From Ruaniaceae bacterium KH17 (GTDB taxonomy: Bacteria > Actinomycetota > Actinomycetes > Actinomycetales > Actinomycetaceae): 64,000 nucleotides of DNA. Position 1 is the stretch's first letter. Each line of letters opens with the position of its first letter. The notes under the pieces are model-generated. The model had not been told where the DNA came from and searched no databases. It worked only from the letters and a program-made list of their open reading frames with translations. Location: contig FZQV01000003.1 in NCBI GenBank assembly GCA_900199505.1, forward strand, positions 62,001 to 126,000, read 5' to 3'. This document shows positions 29,271-39,218 of the stretch, in pieces. Both the position numbers and the translations under genes were made by a program.

Positions 29271-30172
29271 ACGTCGCCCAGAGCGTCCAGGGCTACCTCA
29301 CGCACCTGGCCGTTGAGCGCGGTCTCGCAGCGCACACCGTGGCGGCGTATCGCCGCGATTTGGAGCGGTATCAGGACTACCTCAGAGGGATCGAGAGGTT
29401 CACGCTTTCCGCCGTGACCGAGGACGACGTCGCGAGCTACTTAGGTGCGGTCCGGAGCGGTTCGGATGGCGGAGCCCCGCTCGCACCGTCATCGGTGGCG
29501 CGGGCCCTCGCCGCGGTACGTGGGCTTCATGGCTTTGCGTTGGCCGAAGGTGAGGTGCCGCGTGACGTGGCTGCCGAGGTGACGCCGCCCAAGGGAGCCG
29601 ATCGGCTCCCGCACGCGTTGAGTATCGCCGAGGTCACGGCACTCATTGAGGGGACCGGTGGTGAGACACCCGTGGAGTTGCGGGATCGCGCGCTTCTGGA
29701 GCTCCTCTATGGCACGGGTGCCCGCATTTCCGAGGCGGTGAGCCTCGATGTGGATGACGTCTCTGACGCCAGCATCACCGTGACCGGTAAGGGCAACAAG
29801 ATGCGTATGGTTCCCGTGGGCCGGTATGCGCGCGGCGCGATCGACGCCTATCTGGTGCGTGCTCGACCGGCGCTTGCCGCTGGCGGCAAAGGTACGTCGA
29901 AGCTCTTCCTGAACACGCGTGGTGGAACGCTCAGCCGGCAGAGCGCCTATGCGATCGTCTCGAAGGCTGCGCAGCGCGCCCAGATTGAGGGCGTCTCGCC
30001 TCATACGTTGCGACATTCCTACGCCACCCATCTCTTGCAGGGCGGGGCGGACGTGCGTGCGGTGCAGGAGCTGCTGGGGCATTCGTCCGTGACAACCACG
30101 CAGATCTACACCCACGTCACCATCGATACGTTGCGCGAGAGCTATGCGTTGTCTCACCCCCGCGCCAGATAG
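29267..30172 (+). CDS. xerD: site-specific tyrosine recombinase XerD
   Basis: A 301-aa tyrosine recombinase, expected to resolve chromosome dimers at dif with XerC. An N-terminal SAM-like core-binding domain ([22 protein letters not shown]) precedes the catalytic domain with Arg in [19 protein letters not shown], Lys in [31 protein letters not shown], and [16 protein letters not shown] with the nucleophilic Tyr. Placement between core genes and full length argue for XerD rather than a phage integrase. It overlaps ctaB by 4 nt and is followed by rarA after 9 nt. Confidence 0.9.
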   Translation: MNVAQSVQGYLTHLAVERGLAAHTVAAYRRDLERYQDYLRGIERFTLSAVTEDDVASYLGAVRSGSDGGAPLAPSSVARALAAVRGLHGFALAEGEVPRDVAAEVTPPKGADRLPHALSIAEVTALIEGTGGETPVELRDRALLELLYGTGARISEAVSLDVDDVSDASITVTGKGNKMRMVPVGRYARGAIDAYLVRARPALAAGGKGTSKLFLNTRGGTLSRQSAYAIVSKAAQRAQIEGVSPHTLRHSYATHLLQGGADVRAVQELLGHSSVTTTQIYTHVTIDTLRESYALSHPRAR

Positions 30173-30181
30173 TCTGGCGTG

Positions 30182-31504
30182 ATGGATCTGTTCGAGGCGA
30201 TGGGAGTGGACGGCTCCGGCGTCCCTGAGGTGGCGGATCCGCCGCTGGCCGTGCGGATGCGCCCGCGCACCCTCGACGAACTGGTGGGGCAAGATCATCT
30301 CCTAGCACCCGGCTCCCCACTGCGGCGACTTGTGGACGATACAGCGGCGCCGTCGTCCGTGATTCTGTGGGGGCCGCCCGGCACGGGGAAGACCACGATT
30401 GCCTATCTGGTGGCCCGCTCGGCAGGCCGGCGCTTCGCGGAACTCTCGGCGGTCTCCGCGGGCGTGAAGGACGTACGTGCCGTGGTGTCCGAGGCACAGC
30501 GCGCGCTCGTCACCTCCGGAACCCGCACCATCCTGTTCATCGACGAGGTGCACCGTTTCTCCAAGGCACAACAAGACTCGCTTCTTCCAGCAGTCGAGAA
30601 CCGGACCGTGACGCTCGTGGCCGCCACCACGGAGAACCCACACTTCTCCGTGATCTCCCCCCTCCTTTCGCGGTCGCTCCTACTGACGCTTCGGCCCTTG
30701 GACGAGGAGGCGATTGGCGCGCTGATCGACCGGGCGATGACGGACGAGCGAGGTGTGGGCACAGACCTCAGCCTTGCCCAGGATGCCAAAGAGCAGATCG
30801 TGCGCCTCGCGGGGGCGGATGCGCGCAAGGCGTTGACGATCCTCGAAGCGGCAGCCGAAGCCGTGGGCGAGGGCGAGATCGGCCTGCGTGAGATCGAGAA
30901 CGCGATTGACGTGGCGGCAGTGCGGTACGACCGCGCGGGCGATCAGCACTACGACGTGATCAGCGCCTTCATTAAGTCCATGCGCGGTTCGGACGTGGAT
31001 GCGGCGTTGCATTACCTCGCGCGCATGATCGTGGCGGGGGAGGACCCGCGGTTCATCGCCCGCCGCGTCATGATCGCCGCGAGTGAAGACGTGGGGATGG
31101 CCGATCCGTCCGCGCTCCAGACCGCCGTCGCCGCCGCGCACGCCGTTGCTCTGATTGGCATGCCCGAGGCGCGCATCATTCTGGCGGAGGCCGTGGTGCA
31201 TGTGGCGACCGCACCGAAGTCTAATGCCGCCTACACCGGCATCGATGCAGCGATTGCCGATGTGAAGGCGGGCAAGGCCGGCCCGGTTCCGGCGCATCTG
31301 CGGGATGCGCACTATTCCGGGGCCGAGTCGCTCGGACACGGCACGGAGTACCGCTATCCGCACAACGATCCGCGGGGTGTGTTGGGGCAGAACTACCTGC
31401 CCGAAGGCCTCGAGGACGCCCGGTACTACACGCCCACAGAGCACGGTTATGAGCGCCAAATCACGCAGCGACTCACCACCATCCGCGAGATCCTGAGCGA
31501 ATAG
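30182..31504 (+). CDS. rarA: replication-associated recombination protein A (RarA/MgsA)
   Basis: A 440-aa AAA+ ATPase of the RarA/WRNIP1 family acting at stalled replication forks. Walker A is [20 protein letters not shown], Walker B is [20 protein letters not shown], and [19 protein letters not shown] is sensor 1. The C-terminal oligomerisation domain includes [20 protein letters not shown] and [18 protein letters not shown]. The ATG at 30182 is used; a GTG immediately before it (30179) is equally possible. Confidence 0.95.
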   Translation: MDLFEAMGVDGSGVPEVADPPLAVRMRPRTLDELVGQDHLLAPGSPLRRLVDDTAAPSSVILWGPPGTGKTTIAYLVARSAGRRFAELSAVSAGVKDVRAVVSEAQRALVTSGTRTILFIDEVHRFSKAQQDSLLPAVENRTVTLVAATTENPHFSVISPLLSRSLLLTLRPLDEEAIGALIDRAMTDERGVGTDLSLAQDAKEQIVRLAGADARKALTILEAAAEAVGEGEIGLREIENAIDVAAVRYDRAGDQHYDVISAFIKSMRGSDVDAALHYLARMIVAGEDPRFIARRVMIAASEDVGMADPSALQTAVAAAHAVALIGMPEARIILAEAVVHVATAPKSNAAYTGIDAAIADVKAGKAGPVPAHLRDAHYSGAESLGHGTEYRYPHNDPRGVLGQNYLPEGLEDARYYTPTEHGYERQITQRLTTIREILSE

Positions 31505-31513
31505 CTGGTACTC

Positions 31514-31612
31514 TATTCTGGTTGTCTGCGCATCGGCGCAGTCCCTGGAGCCTTAGCCCACAAGTTGGCTGGCTCCGCCCCGGCACACGGCCGGGACGTT
31601 ACATGACAGGAG
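31514..31612 (+). promoter_or_regulatory. rpsD promoter and structured leader
   Basis: After a -10-like TATTCT (31514-31519) come three consecutive hairpins: CTGCGC/GCGCAG (31526-31531, 31536-31541); GGAGCC and AGCC paired with GGCT and GGCTCC (31547-31558, 31567-31576); CCCGGC/GCCGGG (31579-31584, 31590-31595). AGGAG at 31608-31612 then precedes the ATG at 31621. S4 is a known autoregulator in other bacteria, so this could be an S4-binding leader; it matches no leader class I can name. Confidence 0.5.
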
Positions 31613-31620
31613 AAAGAACA

Positions 31621-32241
31621 ATGGCGAATCAGTCACGCCGTCAGGTCCGGCAGTCCCGTGCACTTGGGATTCCGCTGACCCCCAAGGCCGTCAAGTACTT
31701 CGAGAAGCGCCCCTATGGCCCCGGTGAGCACGGCCGTGCGCGCCGCCGCTCCGAATCGGACTACGCGGTGCGCCTCAAGGAGAAGCAGCGTTTGCGCGCG
31801 CAGTACGGAATCCGTGAGGCGCAGATGCGCCGCGCCTTCGAGGAAGCCACCAAGGGCTCCGGCCTCACCGGTGAGAACCTGGTCGAGATCCTCGAGATGC
31901 GTCTCGACGCCGTCGTGCTCCGCTCGGGCTTCGCTCGCACCATGGCGCAGGCCCGCCAGGCCGTTGTGCACCGCCACATCCTCGTTGATGGCAAGCTCGT
32001 TGACCGCCCCTCGTTCCGCGTGAAGCCGGGCCAGGTCATCCAGGTCAAGCCGAAGAGCCAGGTCATGGTTCCGTTCCAGGTGGCCGCCGCTGGCGCCCAC
32101 CGCGACGTGCTCGGTGAGCTGCCCCCGTACCTCGACGTCTCGCTCGAGAAGCTCCGCGCCGAGCTCGTGCGCCGCCCGAAGCGCTCCGAGATCCCCGTGA
32201 TCTGCGACGAGCAGCTCGTCGTCGAGCACTACTCCCGCTAA
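31621..32241 (+). CDS. rpsD: 30S ribosomal protein S4
   Basis: A 206-aa primary 16S rRNA-binding protein that nucleates small-subunit assembly. It has the N-terminal RRQVRQSRALGIPLTPKA, KRPYGPGEHGRARRRSESDY, and the S4 RNA-binding domain (EMRLDAVVLRSGFARTMAQA, HRHILVDGKLVDRPSFRVKP). It lacks the N-terminal zinc-binding cysteines of zinc-type S4. The ATG at 31621 follows AGGAG by 8 nt; upstream frame residues are spurious. The stop immediately precedes the alaS ATG. Confidence 0.96.
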   Translation: MANQSRRQVRQSRALGIPLTPKAVKYFEKRPYGPGEHGRARRRSESDYAVRLKEKQRLRAQYGIREAQMRRAFEEATKGSGLTGENLVEILEMRLDAVVLRSGFARTMAQARQAVVHRHILVDGKLVDRPSFRVKPGQVIQVKPKSQVMVPFQVAAAGAHRDVLGELPPYLDVSLEKLRAELVRRPKRSEIPVICDEQLVVEHYSR

Positions 32242-34896
32242 ATGCGCACCAGCGAGATCGCGTCGCGCTGGCTGGAGTACTTCGGAAAGAACGGTCACCA
32301 CACGGCACCTTCGGTGTCGCTGGTGTCGCCGGACCCTTCCGTTCTCTTCACCATCGCTGGAATGGTGCCCTTCGTGGACTACATCCTCGGCACGGAGCCC
32401 GCTCCGTGGCCGAGGGCGGCGTCCGTGCAGAAGTGCATCCGCACCAATGACATCGAGGAAGTGGGCCGTACCACTCGGCACGGCACCTTCTTCCAGATGT
32501 GTGGAAACTTCTCCTTCGGCGATTACTTCAAGGAAGGCGCGATCAACTTTGCACACGAGCTGCTGACCACGCCCCAGTCTGAGGGTGGATACGGGCTCGA
32601 CGCGGACCGGCTGTGGTACACGGTCTGGGAGAAGGACGAGGAGTCGGAGGGTTACCTCCTGAACCTCGGAATCGACCGTGAGCACATCCAGTCGCTGCCC
32701 ATGGAAGAGATATTCTGGGACACCGGCCAGCCGGGCCCAGCTGGTCCCTGCTGCGAGATCCACTACGACCGCGGCCCGGACTACGGTCCCGAGGGTGGTC
32801 CCGCCGTTGATACGAAGGGGGATCGCTTCCTCGAGCTCTGGAACCTGGTCTTCGACCAGTACATCCGTGGCGAGGGACAGGGAAAGAATTACCCGCTCCT
32901 CGGCGAGCTCGAGTTTCAGTCGATCGACACCGGCCTCGGCCTCGAGCGGCTCGCGTTCCTCCTACAGGAGAAGCAGAACTTCTACGAGATCGATGAGGTC
33001 TACCCGGTCCTCTCGCGCGCCTCGGAGCTGTCCGGCCGAGAGTACGGCGCCGATTCGACAGACGACGTGCGCCTGCGTGTGGTGGCGGATCACGTTCGCT
33101 CCTCGCTGATGCTCATTGGCGACGGCGTTCGCCCGGGCAACGACGGCCGCGGCTACGTGCTACGCCGGCTGATCCGCCGCGCGGTGCGCTCGATGCGGCT
33201 GCTCGGCGTGAACGAGCCGGTCATGCCGTTGCTCCTGCCCGAGTCGATGACCGTGATGAGGGGGACCTACCCCGAGCTCGAGACCGAGTTCGAGCGGATC
33301 AGCGAGGTTGCCTACACGGAGGAAGACGCGTTCCGGCGCACGCTCACCTCTGGAACCACGATCCTGGACACGGCGATCTCCGCTGCCCGTACCGATAACC
33401 GCGCGGTCACCGGTAGCGAGGCATTCACGCTCCACGACACCTATGGCTTCCCCATCGATCTCACGCTCGAGATTGCGGCGGAACAGGGCGTGGATGTGGA
33501 CACCGATTCGTTCCGCACCCTCATGACCGAGCAGCGCGAGCGCGCCCGCGCCGATGCGCTCGCCCGGAAGAAGGGCCACGTCGACGCAACCGTTTTCAAC
33601 GAGATTCGGCAGCGCCTTGACGGTGACACGGCCTTCGCCGGCTACACCGATGACACCACCCGTTCGCGCGTGGTCGGCATATTGGTCGACGGCGCTCCCG
33701 TCCCCGCGATCTCGGCGCCCGCCGACGTAGACGTGGTCCTGGACGTGACCCCGTTCTACGCCGAAAGCGGCGGTCAGTTGGGTGACCGTGGGACTCTCGC
33801 GTTCGCCTCGGGCGCGACGGTGGACGTGCTCGATACGCAGGCTCCGGTGAAGGGCGTGACCGTGCACCGCGGCACCCTCACCGAGGGGACGCTCGCGCTA
33901 GATGACACGGGCGTTGCGAAGATCGACACCAGTCGGCGACACGCCATCGCTCAAGCGCACACGGCGACGCACATGGTGCACCAGGTGCTGTTGGACCACC
34001 TCGGTAGCGGCGCGACTCAGGCGGGAAGCGAGAACTCGCCCTCCCGCATGCGCTTCGACTTCCAGCACGGCTCGGCGCTCTCAGGAGAGTTCGTGGACGA
34101 GCTCGAGGGCGAGGTGAACGAGCGGCTCTCGGACAATCTCTCGGTCACCGATTCGCAGATGCCGATCGACGAGGCCCGAGCGCTGGGTGCCCAAGCGATC
34201 TTCGGCGAGAAGTACGGCAACATCGTGCGTGTCGTCGAGATCGGCGAGGGCTGGTCCCGCGAACTCTGCGGCGGCACTCACGTGCCGCTGACGGGCAACA
34301 TCGGCCGCATCTCCGTGCTCGGCGAGTCTTCCATCGGCTCAGGCGTGCGCCGCATCGAGGCCCTCGTGGGCACCGGTGCGTACACGCACGAGGCGAAGGA
34401 AGGCGCTCTGGTCTCGCAGATCTCGCAACTTGTGGGCGCGCAGCCGGACGAGGTGCCGGGACGGATTAGCCAGCTCATGAGCCGCTTGAAGCAGGCCGAG
34501 AAGGAACTCTCCGCGATCCGCTCTCAAGCGTTGCTCTCGCGTGCCGGCGAACTCGCTAGAAGCGCGCAACGTGGTCAGAAGGCGCTGGCAGTCGTCGAGA
34601 GCATTGGGGAGGCGGCATCGGCTGATGACATCCGGACGCTCGCCCTGGACATCCGCGATCGCCTCGGCGCAGATGCGGCGGTCGCACTGATCGGCGTCGT
34701 GTCCGGTAAACCGATGCTCGTTGCGGCCACCGGTGTGGGTGCTCGTGAGGCGGGCGTGAAGGCCGGGCAACTCGTCCGTACCGCCGCACCACTCCTCGGT
34801 GGTGGCGGGGGCGGGAAGGACGACATCGCCCAAGGCGGTGGCACCGATCCCGGCGCGGTTCCCGCTGCGCTCGAGGCCATCCGAGCGGCTCTGTGA
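32242..34896 (+). CDS. alaS: alanyl-tRNA synthetase
   Basis: An 884-aa class II tRNA synthetase. The catalytic domain starts MRTSEIASRWLEYFGKNGHH and includes CIRTNDIEEVGRTTRHGTFF and GNFSFGDYFKEGAINFAHEL. The editing domain has the zinc-binding HTATH and CGGTH motifs that clear mischarged Ser/Gly-tRNA(Ala). A C-terminal glycine-rich DHHA1/C-Ala domain ends the protein (GVKAGQLVRTAAPLLGGGGG). It abuts rpsD with no gap and overlaps ruvX by 4 nt, so it is translated from the rpsD transcript. Confidence 0.97.
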   Translation: MRTSEIASRWLEYFGKNGHHTAPSVSLVSPDPSVLFTIAGMVPFVDYILGTEPAPWPRAASVQKCIRTNDIEEVGRTTRHGTFFQMCGNFSFGDYFKEGAINFAHELLTTPQSEGGYGLDADRLWYTVWEKDEESEGYLLNLGIDREHIQSLPMEEIFWDTGQPGPAGPCCEIHYDRGPDYGPEGGPAVDTKGDRFLELWNLVFDQYIRGEGQGKNYPLLGELEFQSIDTGLGLERLAFLLQEKQNFYEIDEVYPVLSRASELSGREYGADSTDDVRLRVVADHVRSSLMLIGDGVRPGNDGRGYVLRRLIRRAVRSMRLLGVNEPVMPLLLPESMTVMRGTYPELETEFERISEVAYTEEDAFRRTLTSGTTILDTAISAARTDNRAVTGSEAFTLHDTYGFPIDLTLEIAAEQGVDVDTDSFRTLMTEQRERARADALARKKGHVDATVFNEIRQRLDGDTAFAGYTDDTTRSRVVGILVDGAPVPAISAPADVDVVLDVTPFYAESGGQLGDRGTLAFASGATVDVLDTQAPVKGVTVHRGTLTEGTLALDDTGVAKIDTSRRHAIAQAHTATHMVHQVLLDHLGSGATQAGSENSPSRMRFDFQHGSALSGEFVDELEGEVNERLSDNLSVTDSQMPIDEARALGAQAIFGEKYGNIVRVVEIGEGWSRELCGGTHVPLTGNIGRISVLGESSIGSGVRRIEALVGTGAYTHEAKEGALVSQISQLVGAQPDEVPGRISQLMSRLKQAEKELSAIRSQALLSRAGELARSAQRGQKALAVVESIGEAASADDIRTLALDIRDRLGADAAVALIGVVSGKPMLVAATGVGAREAGVKAGQLVRTAAPLLGGGGGGKDDIAQGGGTDPGAVPAALEAIRAAL

Positions 34897-35348
34897 GGTT
34901 CGGGGTCCGGCTCGGGATCGACGTCGGGCAGGCGCGCATTGGTGTCGCCCGCTCGGATGCGTCGGGTTCCGTTGTTGTGCCCGTCTCGACGATTCGGCGT
35001 GATGGCCGCGATCTCGCGCGGATTGCAGGGGTCGCTCGGCAGCATGAGGCATTCGAGATCATCGTGGGTCTCCCGCTAGGACTCTCCGGTGACGAAGGAC
35101 AGGCCGCGCAGCGTGCGCGCCATTATGCTGGGTTGGTGGCGGGTCGTACCGGGATTCCGGTGCGGCTTGTGGACGAACGGTTGAGTACCGTGACTGCCCA
35201 CTCGGCGCTGCATGAGGCGGGTCTCGACTCGCGGAAGCATCGCGCCGTGGTGGACCAAGTGGCGGCGACCGTGATCCTCGAGCAGGCCCTGGCAATTGAG
35301 CGCTCGACCGGCGATGCTCCGGGCGAACCGTGGAAGGAACAGACGTGA
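34893..35348 (+). CDS. ruvX: YqgF/RuvX family putative Holliday junction resolvase
   Basis: A 151-aa RNase H-fold nuclease. The conserved acidic motif is LGIDVGQARIGVARSD, followed by IVGLPLGLSGDEG and the LVDERLSTVTAHSAL catalytic Asp/Glu region; D-Q near VVDQVAATVILEQAL is also typical. In E. coli YqgF processes pre-16S rRNA 5' ends; the Holliday junction role is from homology. GTG start at 34893 within the alaS end; overlaps mltG by 4 nt. The alaS-ruvX-mltG order is conserved in actinobacteria. Confidence 0.92.
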   Translation: MRFGVRLGIDVGQARIGVARSDASGSVVVPVSTIRRDGRDLARIAGVARQHEAFEIIVGLPLGLSGDEGQAAQRARHYAGLVAGRTGIPVRLVDERLSTVTAHSALHEAGLDSRKHRAVVDQVAATVILEQALAIERSTGDAPGEPWKEQT

Positions 35349-36457
35349 CCGATTTCTTCGATCAGCCGAGCCGGCGATCGGCCCGGAAGAAGAAGAAGGG
35401 CGCGAAGCGCCTGCGTACTGCGATCATCTTGCTCGTGGGCCTCGGCCTCGCGACGGCGGCGGGCATGTGGGCCGTGCCGCTGGTTAAGGATCTGTTCGAC
35501 ACGGCCCCGGATGACTATCCCGGTCCCGGTGCAGGCGAAGTCATCATCGAGATCAGCTCGGGGTCGTCTGGCGGGGACATAGCAGATTTGCTCGTCGATG
35601 GTGGCGTTGTCGCCTCCCGTGAAGCAGCCCTGAATGCACTGAACTCCAGCGTGGAGTCGTCGCGAATCCAGGCGGGCGCCTACTCGATGCTGAAGGAGAT
35701 GAACTCCGAGGAGGCAGTGGCGTGGTTGCTGCTCCCGAGCAAGCGGGTTGAGGTGTCGATTACGGTTCCCGAGGGCTTCACCTATTGGCAGGTCTATGAC
35801 CGGATGGTCGAGATCTTCGGATTCGATCTGGACGAGGTCAAAGAGGCGGCCGCAGATACGGACGCACTCGGATTGCCGGCCGAGGCCGGCGGCGAGATCG
35901 AGGGCTGGCTCGCCCCCGACACCTACATGTTCATGCCCTCGGCAACGCCGACAGACGTACTGAAGCGGATGGTCTCGCAGACGGTCTCGAACCTGAACGC
36001 CGCAGAGGTTCCCGCCGACAAGTGGGAGGAGACGCTGAACGCCGCCTCGATCGTCGAGAAGGAAGGCTTGCCCGAGTTCTTCGGTGAAGTGGCGCGAGTG
36101 ATCTCCAACCGGATTACCCTCGAGAACACCGGCGTGAACGGTTTGCTCCAAATGGACTCGACGGTGAACTACGGCCTGGGCATCAACGGTGGCGTGCCGA
36201 CTCGAGAGCAGATCGAGGAAGACACCCCCTGGAACACCTACATCCACCCGGGCCTTCCCAAGACGCCGATTGGTGCACCGCGACTGGCGGCGATTCAGGC
36301 GGTGATCGATCCGCCGGAAGGCCCGTGGCTGTACTTCGTGACCGTCGACCTGTGCACCGGCGAGACGCTTTTCGAAGAGGACTACAAGAAGCATCAGCAG
36401 AACATCGAGCTGCTGCGCGAATGGCGCGAAGAGAACCCTGGGAATGAGTGTTCATGA
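35345..36457 (+). CDS. mltG: endolytic murein transglycosylase MltG
   Basis: A 370-aa membrane-anchored YceG/MltG protein that cleaves nascent peptidoglycan strands and sets their length. A short basic cytosolic tail ([15 protein letters not shown]) is followed by one transmembrane helix (~residues 22-43), then LysM-like and catalytic regions; the catalytic Glu is in [15 protein letters not shown], with [13 protein letters not shown] and [19 protein letters not shown]. The GTG at 35345 overlaps the ruvX stop (GTGA) with GGAAGGA upstream. Confidence 0.93.
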   Translation: MTDFFDQPSRRSARKKKKGAKRLRTAIILLVGLGLATAAGMWAVPLVKDLFDTAPDDYPGPGAGEVIIEISSGSSGGDIADLLVDGGVVASREAALNALNSSVESSRIQAGAYSMLKEMNSEEAVAWLLLPSKRVEVSITVPEGFTYWQVYDRMVEIFGFDLDEVKEAAADTDALGLPAEAGGEIEGWLAPDTYMFMPSATPTDVLKRMVSQTVSNLNAAEVPADKWEETLNAASIVEKEGLPEFFGEVARVISNRITLENTGVNGLLQMDSTVNYGLGINGGVPTREQIEEDTPWNTYIHPGLPKTPIGAPRLAAIQAVIDPPEGPWLYFVTVDLCTGETLFEEDYKKHQQNIELLREWREENPGNECS

Positions 36458-37653
36458 CGTTTAGCTGGAAGACGGCGGGGGAGTCCCATGGCCCCGCACT
36501 GATGGCTTTCGCCGACGGCGTGCCGGCGGGCGTTACCCTGACCACCGCCGAACTCCAAGATGCCTTGGCGCGGCGCAGGCTCGGCTACGGCCGCGGCGCA
36601 CGGATGGCCTTCGAGCAGGACGAGGTCACGATTATCGGGGGCATCCGCCACGGCGTGACCATGGGGTCACCCGTCGCCGTCATGATCGGCAACACCGAGT
36701 GGCCAAAATGGACCGAGGTCATGAGCGCGGACCCCGTTCCTGGACCGCCGAAGGTCACCGGCCGTGGCGCACCGCTCACGCGACCGCGCCCGGGCCACGC
36801 CGATCTCGCCGGGATGCTGAAGTTTGGGCATGCGGACGTCAGGCCGATCCTCGAGCGTGCGTCGGCACGCGAAACTGCCGCTCGTGTTGTGGTCGGGACT
36901 CTCGCCGAAGCCATCTGCCGCCAGATTGCGGGCATTGAGTTCGTCTCGCACGTGGTCGAGGTGGGCTCGGTTGCACTGCCACGTGGAGCGGCCCGGCCCG
37001 TTCCCGGCGATACTGCAGCACTTGATGCGAGCCAGGTCCGCTGCCTCGATCCCGAGACGGACGTGGCATTCGCGGCCGAGATCGACGCCGCACACGCCGA
37101 CGCCGACACGCTTGGCGGGATCGTCGAGGTGCTGGCCTACGGAGTCCCACCGGGGCTCGGCAGTTACGTACATGGACCCGATCGCCTCGACGCACGGCTG
37201 GCTGGTGCTGTGATGGGCATTCAAGCGATCAAAGGCGTCGAGATCGGCGATGGCTTCGAGACCGCGCGGCGCCGCGGCTCGGCCGCACACGACGAGATCA
37301 CGCACGATGGCCGCTCGACGAACCGCGCCGGTGGCATTGAGGGTGGCATGTCGAACGGGCTCCCCATCGTAGTGCGCGCCGCGCTCAAGCCCATTTCCTC
37401 GATCCCGCGGGCCCTGCAGACCGTGGACCTCGAGTCGGGTGAGTCGACCACAGCGATCAATCAGCGCTCGGACACCTGCGCGGCCGCACCCGCTGCAGTC
37501 GTGGCCCAGACCATGGTGGCGATCGAGATCGCTCGCGCGCTACTGGAGAAGACCGGGGGCGACTCGGTTCCTGAGGCGCGCCGGAACCTGGAGGGTTACC
37601 TGGCCTCCTTCCCCGAAACCGCAGAGGGCACATGGCAACAGTCGCTCTCATAG
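36454..37653 (+). CDS. aroC: chorismate synthase
   Basis: A 399-aa FMN-dependent enzyme converting EPSP to chorismate, the last shikimate-pathway step. Motifs: [58 protein letters not shown] and [20 protein letters not shown]. The ATG at 36454 overlaps the mltG stop (ATGA); a GTG at 36448 is an alternative. The 3' end overlaps the shikimate-kinase-like gene by 22 nt. aroE is not between mltG and aroC and no aroB follows. Confidence 0.96.
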   Translation: MTFSWKTAGESHGPALMAFADGVPAGVTLTTAELQDALARRRLGYGRGARMAFEQDEVTIIGGIRHGVTMGSPVAVMIGNTEWPKWTEVMSADPVPGPPKVTGRGAPLTRPRPGHADLAGMLKFGHADVRPILERASARETAARVVVGTLAEAICRQIAGIEFVSHVVEVGSVALPRGAARPVPGDTAALDASQVRCLDPETDVAFAAEIDAAHADADTLGGIVEVLAYGVPPGLGSYVHGPDRLDARLAGAVMGIQAIKGVEIGDGFETARRRGSAAHDEITHDGRSTNRAGGIEGGMSNGLPIVVRAALKPISSIPRALQTVDLESGESTTAINQRSDTCAAAPAAVVAQTMVAIEIARALLEKTGGDSVPEARRNLEGYLASFPETAEGTWQQSLS

Positions 37654-38084
37654 GCGTACCAGGCTCCGGCAAGTCCGCTGTGGGCGCCGCTCTGGCCGAT
37701 CTCCTTGGGGCAGAGTTCCTCGACGTGGCCGAACAGCTGGGGGGAGAGAACGCCGTCGTCCAACTGGGAATGGCCGAGGCGACGAGACGTGCCCTCGACC
37801 TCGCCACGGCCCAGCAGGATGCCGTCATCGCGATGCCCTCGTGGGCGACTCGCGGCCCCGATGAGAGTCGCGTGGTGTACCTTCTTTCGACCGCTGGGGA
37901 GAGCTTCGCGCGTTCCGGAATGAACAGGGCAGGCCCCGTGGGGCTGATCAACCCCCGCAGCCTCTGGGCACAGATGCTCCGCGAACGCGACCCCGAGTAT
38001 CGCGCAGGGGCAGAGCTCGTGGTCGAGGTCGCAGGCAAGACTGTGGCGGATATCGCCGCCGAGATCGACACGCTCCTGGGGTAG
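37632..38084 (+). CDS. degenerate shikimate-kinase-like P-loop protein
   Basis: 150 aa, shorter than typical AroK (~170). The N-terminal P-loop [19 protein letters not shown] and the C-terminal block (VVYLLS..., [20 protein letters not shown]) match shikimate kinase. In between, the family motifs are gone: the LDTD aspartate that binds shikimate is LDVAE, the FRxxE segment is deleted, and the GGG loop is replaced by MPSWATRGP; the RPLL region reads AGPVGL. It sits in the aroK position after aroC. It is probably a decayed or repurposed AroK rather than an active shikimate kinase; ATP binding may persist. Confidence 0.7.
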   Translation: MATVALIGVPGSGKSAVGAALADLLGAEFLDVAEQLGGENAVVQLGMAEATRRALDLATAQQDAVIAMPSWATRGPDESRVVYLLSTAGESFARSGMNRAGPVGLINPRSLWAQMLRERDPEYRAGAELVVEVAGKTVADIAAEIDTLLG

Positions 38085-38138
38085 CTCCCGGGTCACCTGC
38101 GGTAAGATTCTGGCGCACCCTAACGAAAGAAGAGATCT

Positions 38139-38699
38139 GTGGCGTCTACGAACGATCTGAAAAACGGAATGGTCCTTGTGATCGACGGCCAGCTATGGAG
38201 CGTTGTTGAGTTCCAACACGTGAAGCCTGGAAAGGGACCGGCGTTCGTTCGTACCAAGCTCAAGAACGTGCTCTCGGGCAAGGGCGTCGATAAGACGTTC
38301 AACGCGGGCGTCAAGGTGGAGACCGCAACCGTCGACAAGCGCGACATGCAATACCTCTACAAGGACGGTGCCGACTTCGTATTCATGGACACCGACACCT
38401 ACGACCAGGTCCATGTCGCGCCTGAGACGGTGGGCGATGCGGCCAACTTCCTCCTCGAAGGCCAGGAGGCCGTCGTGGCGACGCATGATGGCCAGGTGCT
38501 CTACGTGGAGCTCCCCGCTTCCGTGGTGCTCGAAGTGACCTACACGGAGCCGGGACTGCAGGGCGACCGCTCGTCCGCCGGTACCAAGCCCGCCACGGTC
38601 GAGACCGGATACGAGATTCAGGTCCCGCTGTTCCTCGAGCAGGGCACCAAGGTCAAGGTCGACACGCGCTCCGGGGATTACCTCGGCCGAGTCAACTAA
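38139..38699 (+). CDS. efp: elongation factor P
   Basis: A 186-aa translation factor rescuing ribosomes stalled at polyproline. It has three beta-barrel domains; the domain I loop reads [10 protein letters not shown] with Lys32 at the tip, the PGKGP form of the actinobacterial EF-P subfamily reported to work with an unmodified lysine. The C-terminal signature [22 protein letters not shown] is intact. GTG start at 38139 with AAAGAAGAGA upstream. It is followed directly by nusB. Confidence 0.96.
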   Translation: MASTNDLKNGMVLVIDGQLWSVVEFQHVKPGKGPAFVRTKLKNVLSGKGVDKTFNAGVKVETATVDKRDMQYLYKDGADFVFMDTDTYDQVHVAPETVGDAANFLLEGQEAVVATHDGQVLYVELPASVVLEVTYTEPGLQGDRSSAGTKPATVETGYEIQVPLFLEQGTKVKVDTRSGDYLGRVN

Positions 38700-39158
38700 G
38701 TGACAACGCATCGCACCACAGCACGGACGAAGGCACGCCGCCGCGCGGTGGACGTGATCTTTGAGGCCGATCAGAGGGGTGTGTTCACGCCTCTCGGCCT
38801 GTCCGATCTCTTGCAGGAGCGGCTTGCCGTGACGGCGGCCCAGACCGAGTTACCGGAATACTCTGCCGATATCGTCGACGGCGTTGCGACGCACCTTGAC
38901 GACATCGATCGGGTTCTTGGTACATACATTCAGGGCCGTACCCTCGACCGCCTTCCCTCGGTTGATCGTGCGATCCTGCGGATGGCGGTGTGGGAGATGT
39001 TCTACAACCCGGAGATCGATCTGCCCATCACGATTTCGGAAGCGACGACACTGGCCGCGGACCTCTCCACGGATGGCTCGCCGGCGTTCGTGAACGCCGT
39101 TCTCGATCGCTTGCGCAACGCTGAGACGGCGATCGCCGCGGACCTCGGCGTGCACTAG
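38700..39158 (+). CDS. nusB: transcription antitermination factor NusB
   Basis: A 152-aa all-helical protein that binds boxA RNA with S10 in rRNA antitermination. Start TARTKARRRAVDVIFEADQR, then RTLDRLPSVDRAILRMAVWE and PITISEATTLAADLSTDGSPAFVNAVLDRL (family core, residues ~80-140). The GTG at 38700 directly follows the efp stop, so efp-nusB is one unit. The pyr promoter region begins right after the stop. Confidence 0.95.
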   Translation: MTTHRTTARTKARRRAVDVIFEADQRGVFTPLGLSDLLQERLAVTAAQTELPEYSADIVDGVATHLDDIDRVLGTYIQGRTLDRLPSVDRAILRMAVWEMFYNPEIDLPITISEATTLAADLSTDGSPAFVNAVLDRLRNAETAIAADLGVH

Positions 39159-39161
39159 GCT

Positions 39162-39178
39162 TAGGTCTGACCTAGATT
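39162..39178 (+). promoter_or_regulatory. pyr operon promoter region with palindrome
   Basis: A perfect palindrome TAGGTC-T-GACCTA (39162-39174) overlaps a -10-like TAGATT (39173-39178). No good -35 is evident. It could be an operator for a DNA-binding regulator, in addition to the RNA-level PyrR site downstream. Confidence 0.4.
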
Positions 39179-39185
39179 CCTTTAA

Positions 39186-39212
39186 CTCCGTCCTGTGAGG
39201 CGGCTAAGGAGG
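39186..39212 (+). promoter_or_regulatory. PyrR-binding RNA motif overlapping the pyrR ribosome binding site
   Basis: UCCUGUGAGG at 39191-39200 fits the PyrR-recognised loop consensus UCCNGNGAGG. It sits in a hairpin (CCG-U-CC with GGCGG), 6 nt before the pyrR Shine-Dalgarno AAGGAGG (39206-39212). An upstream CCTT could extend pairing to the AAGG of the ribosome site. This predicts translational repression by PyrR with UMP, as described for mycobacteria, rather than transcription attenuation. Confidence 0.7.
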
Positions 39213-39218
39213 CTTAAG

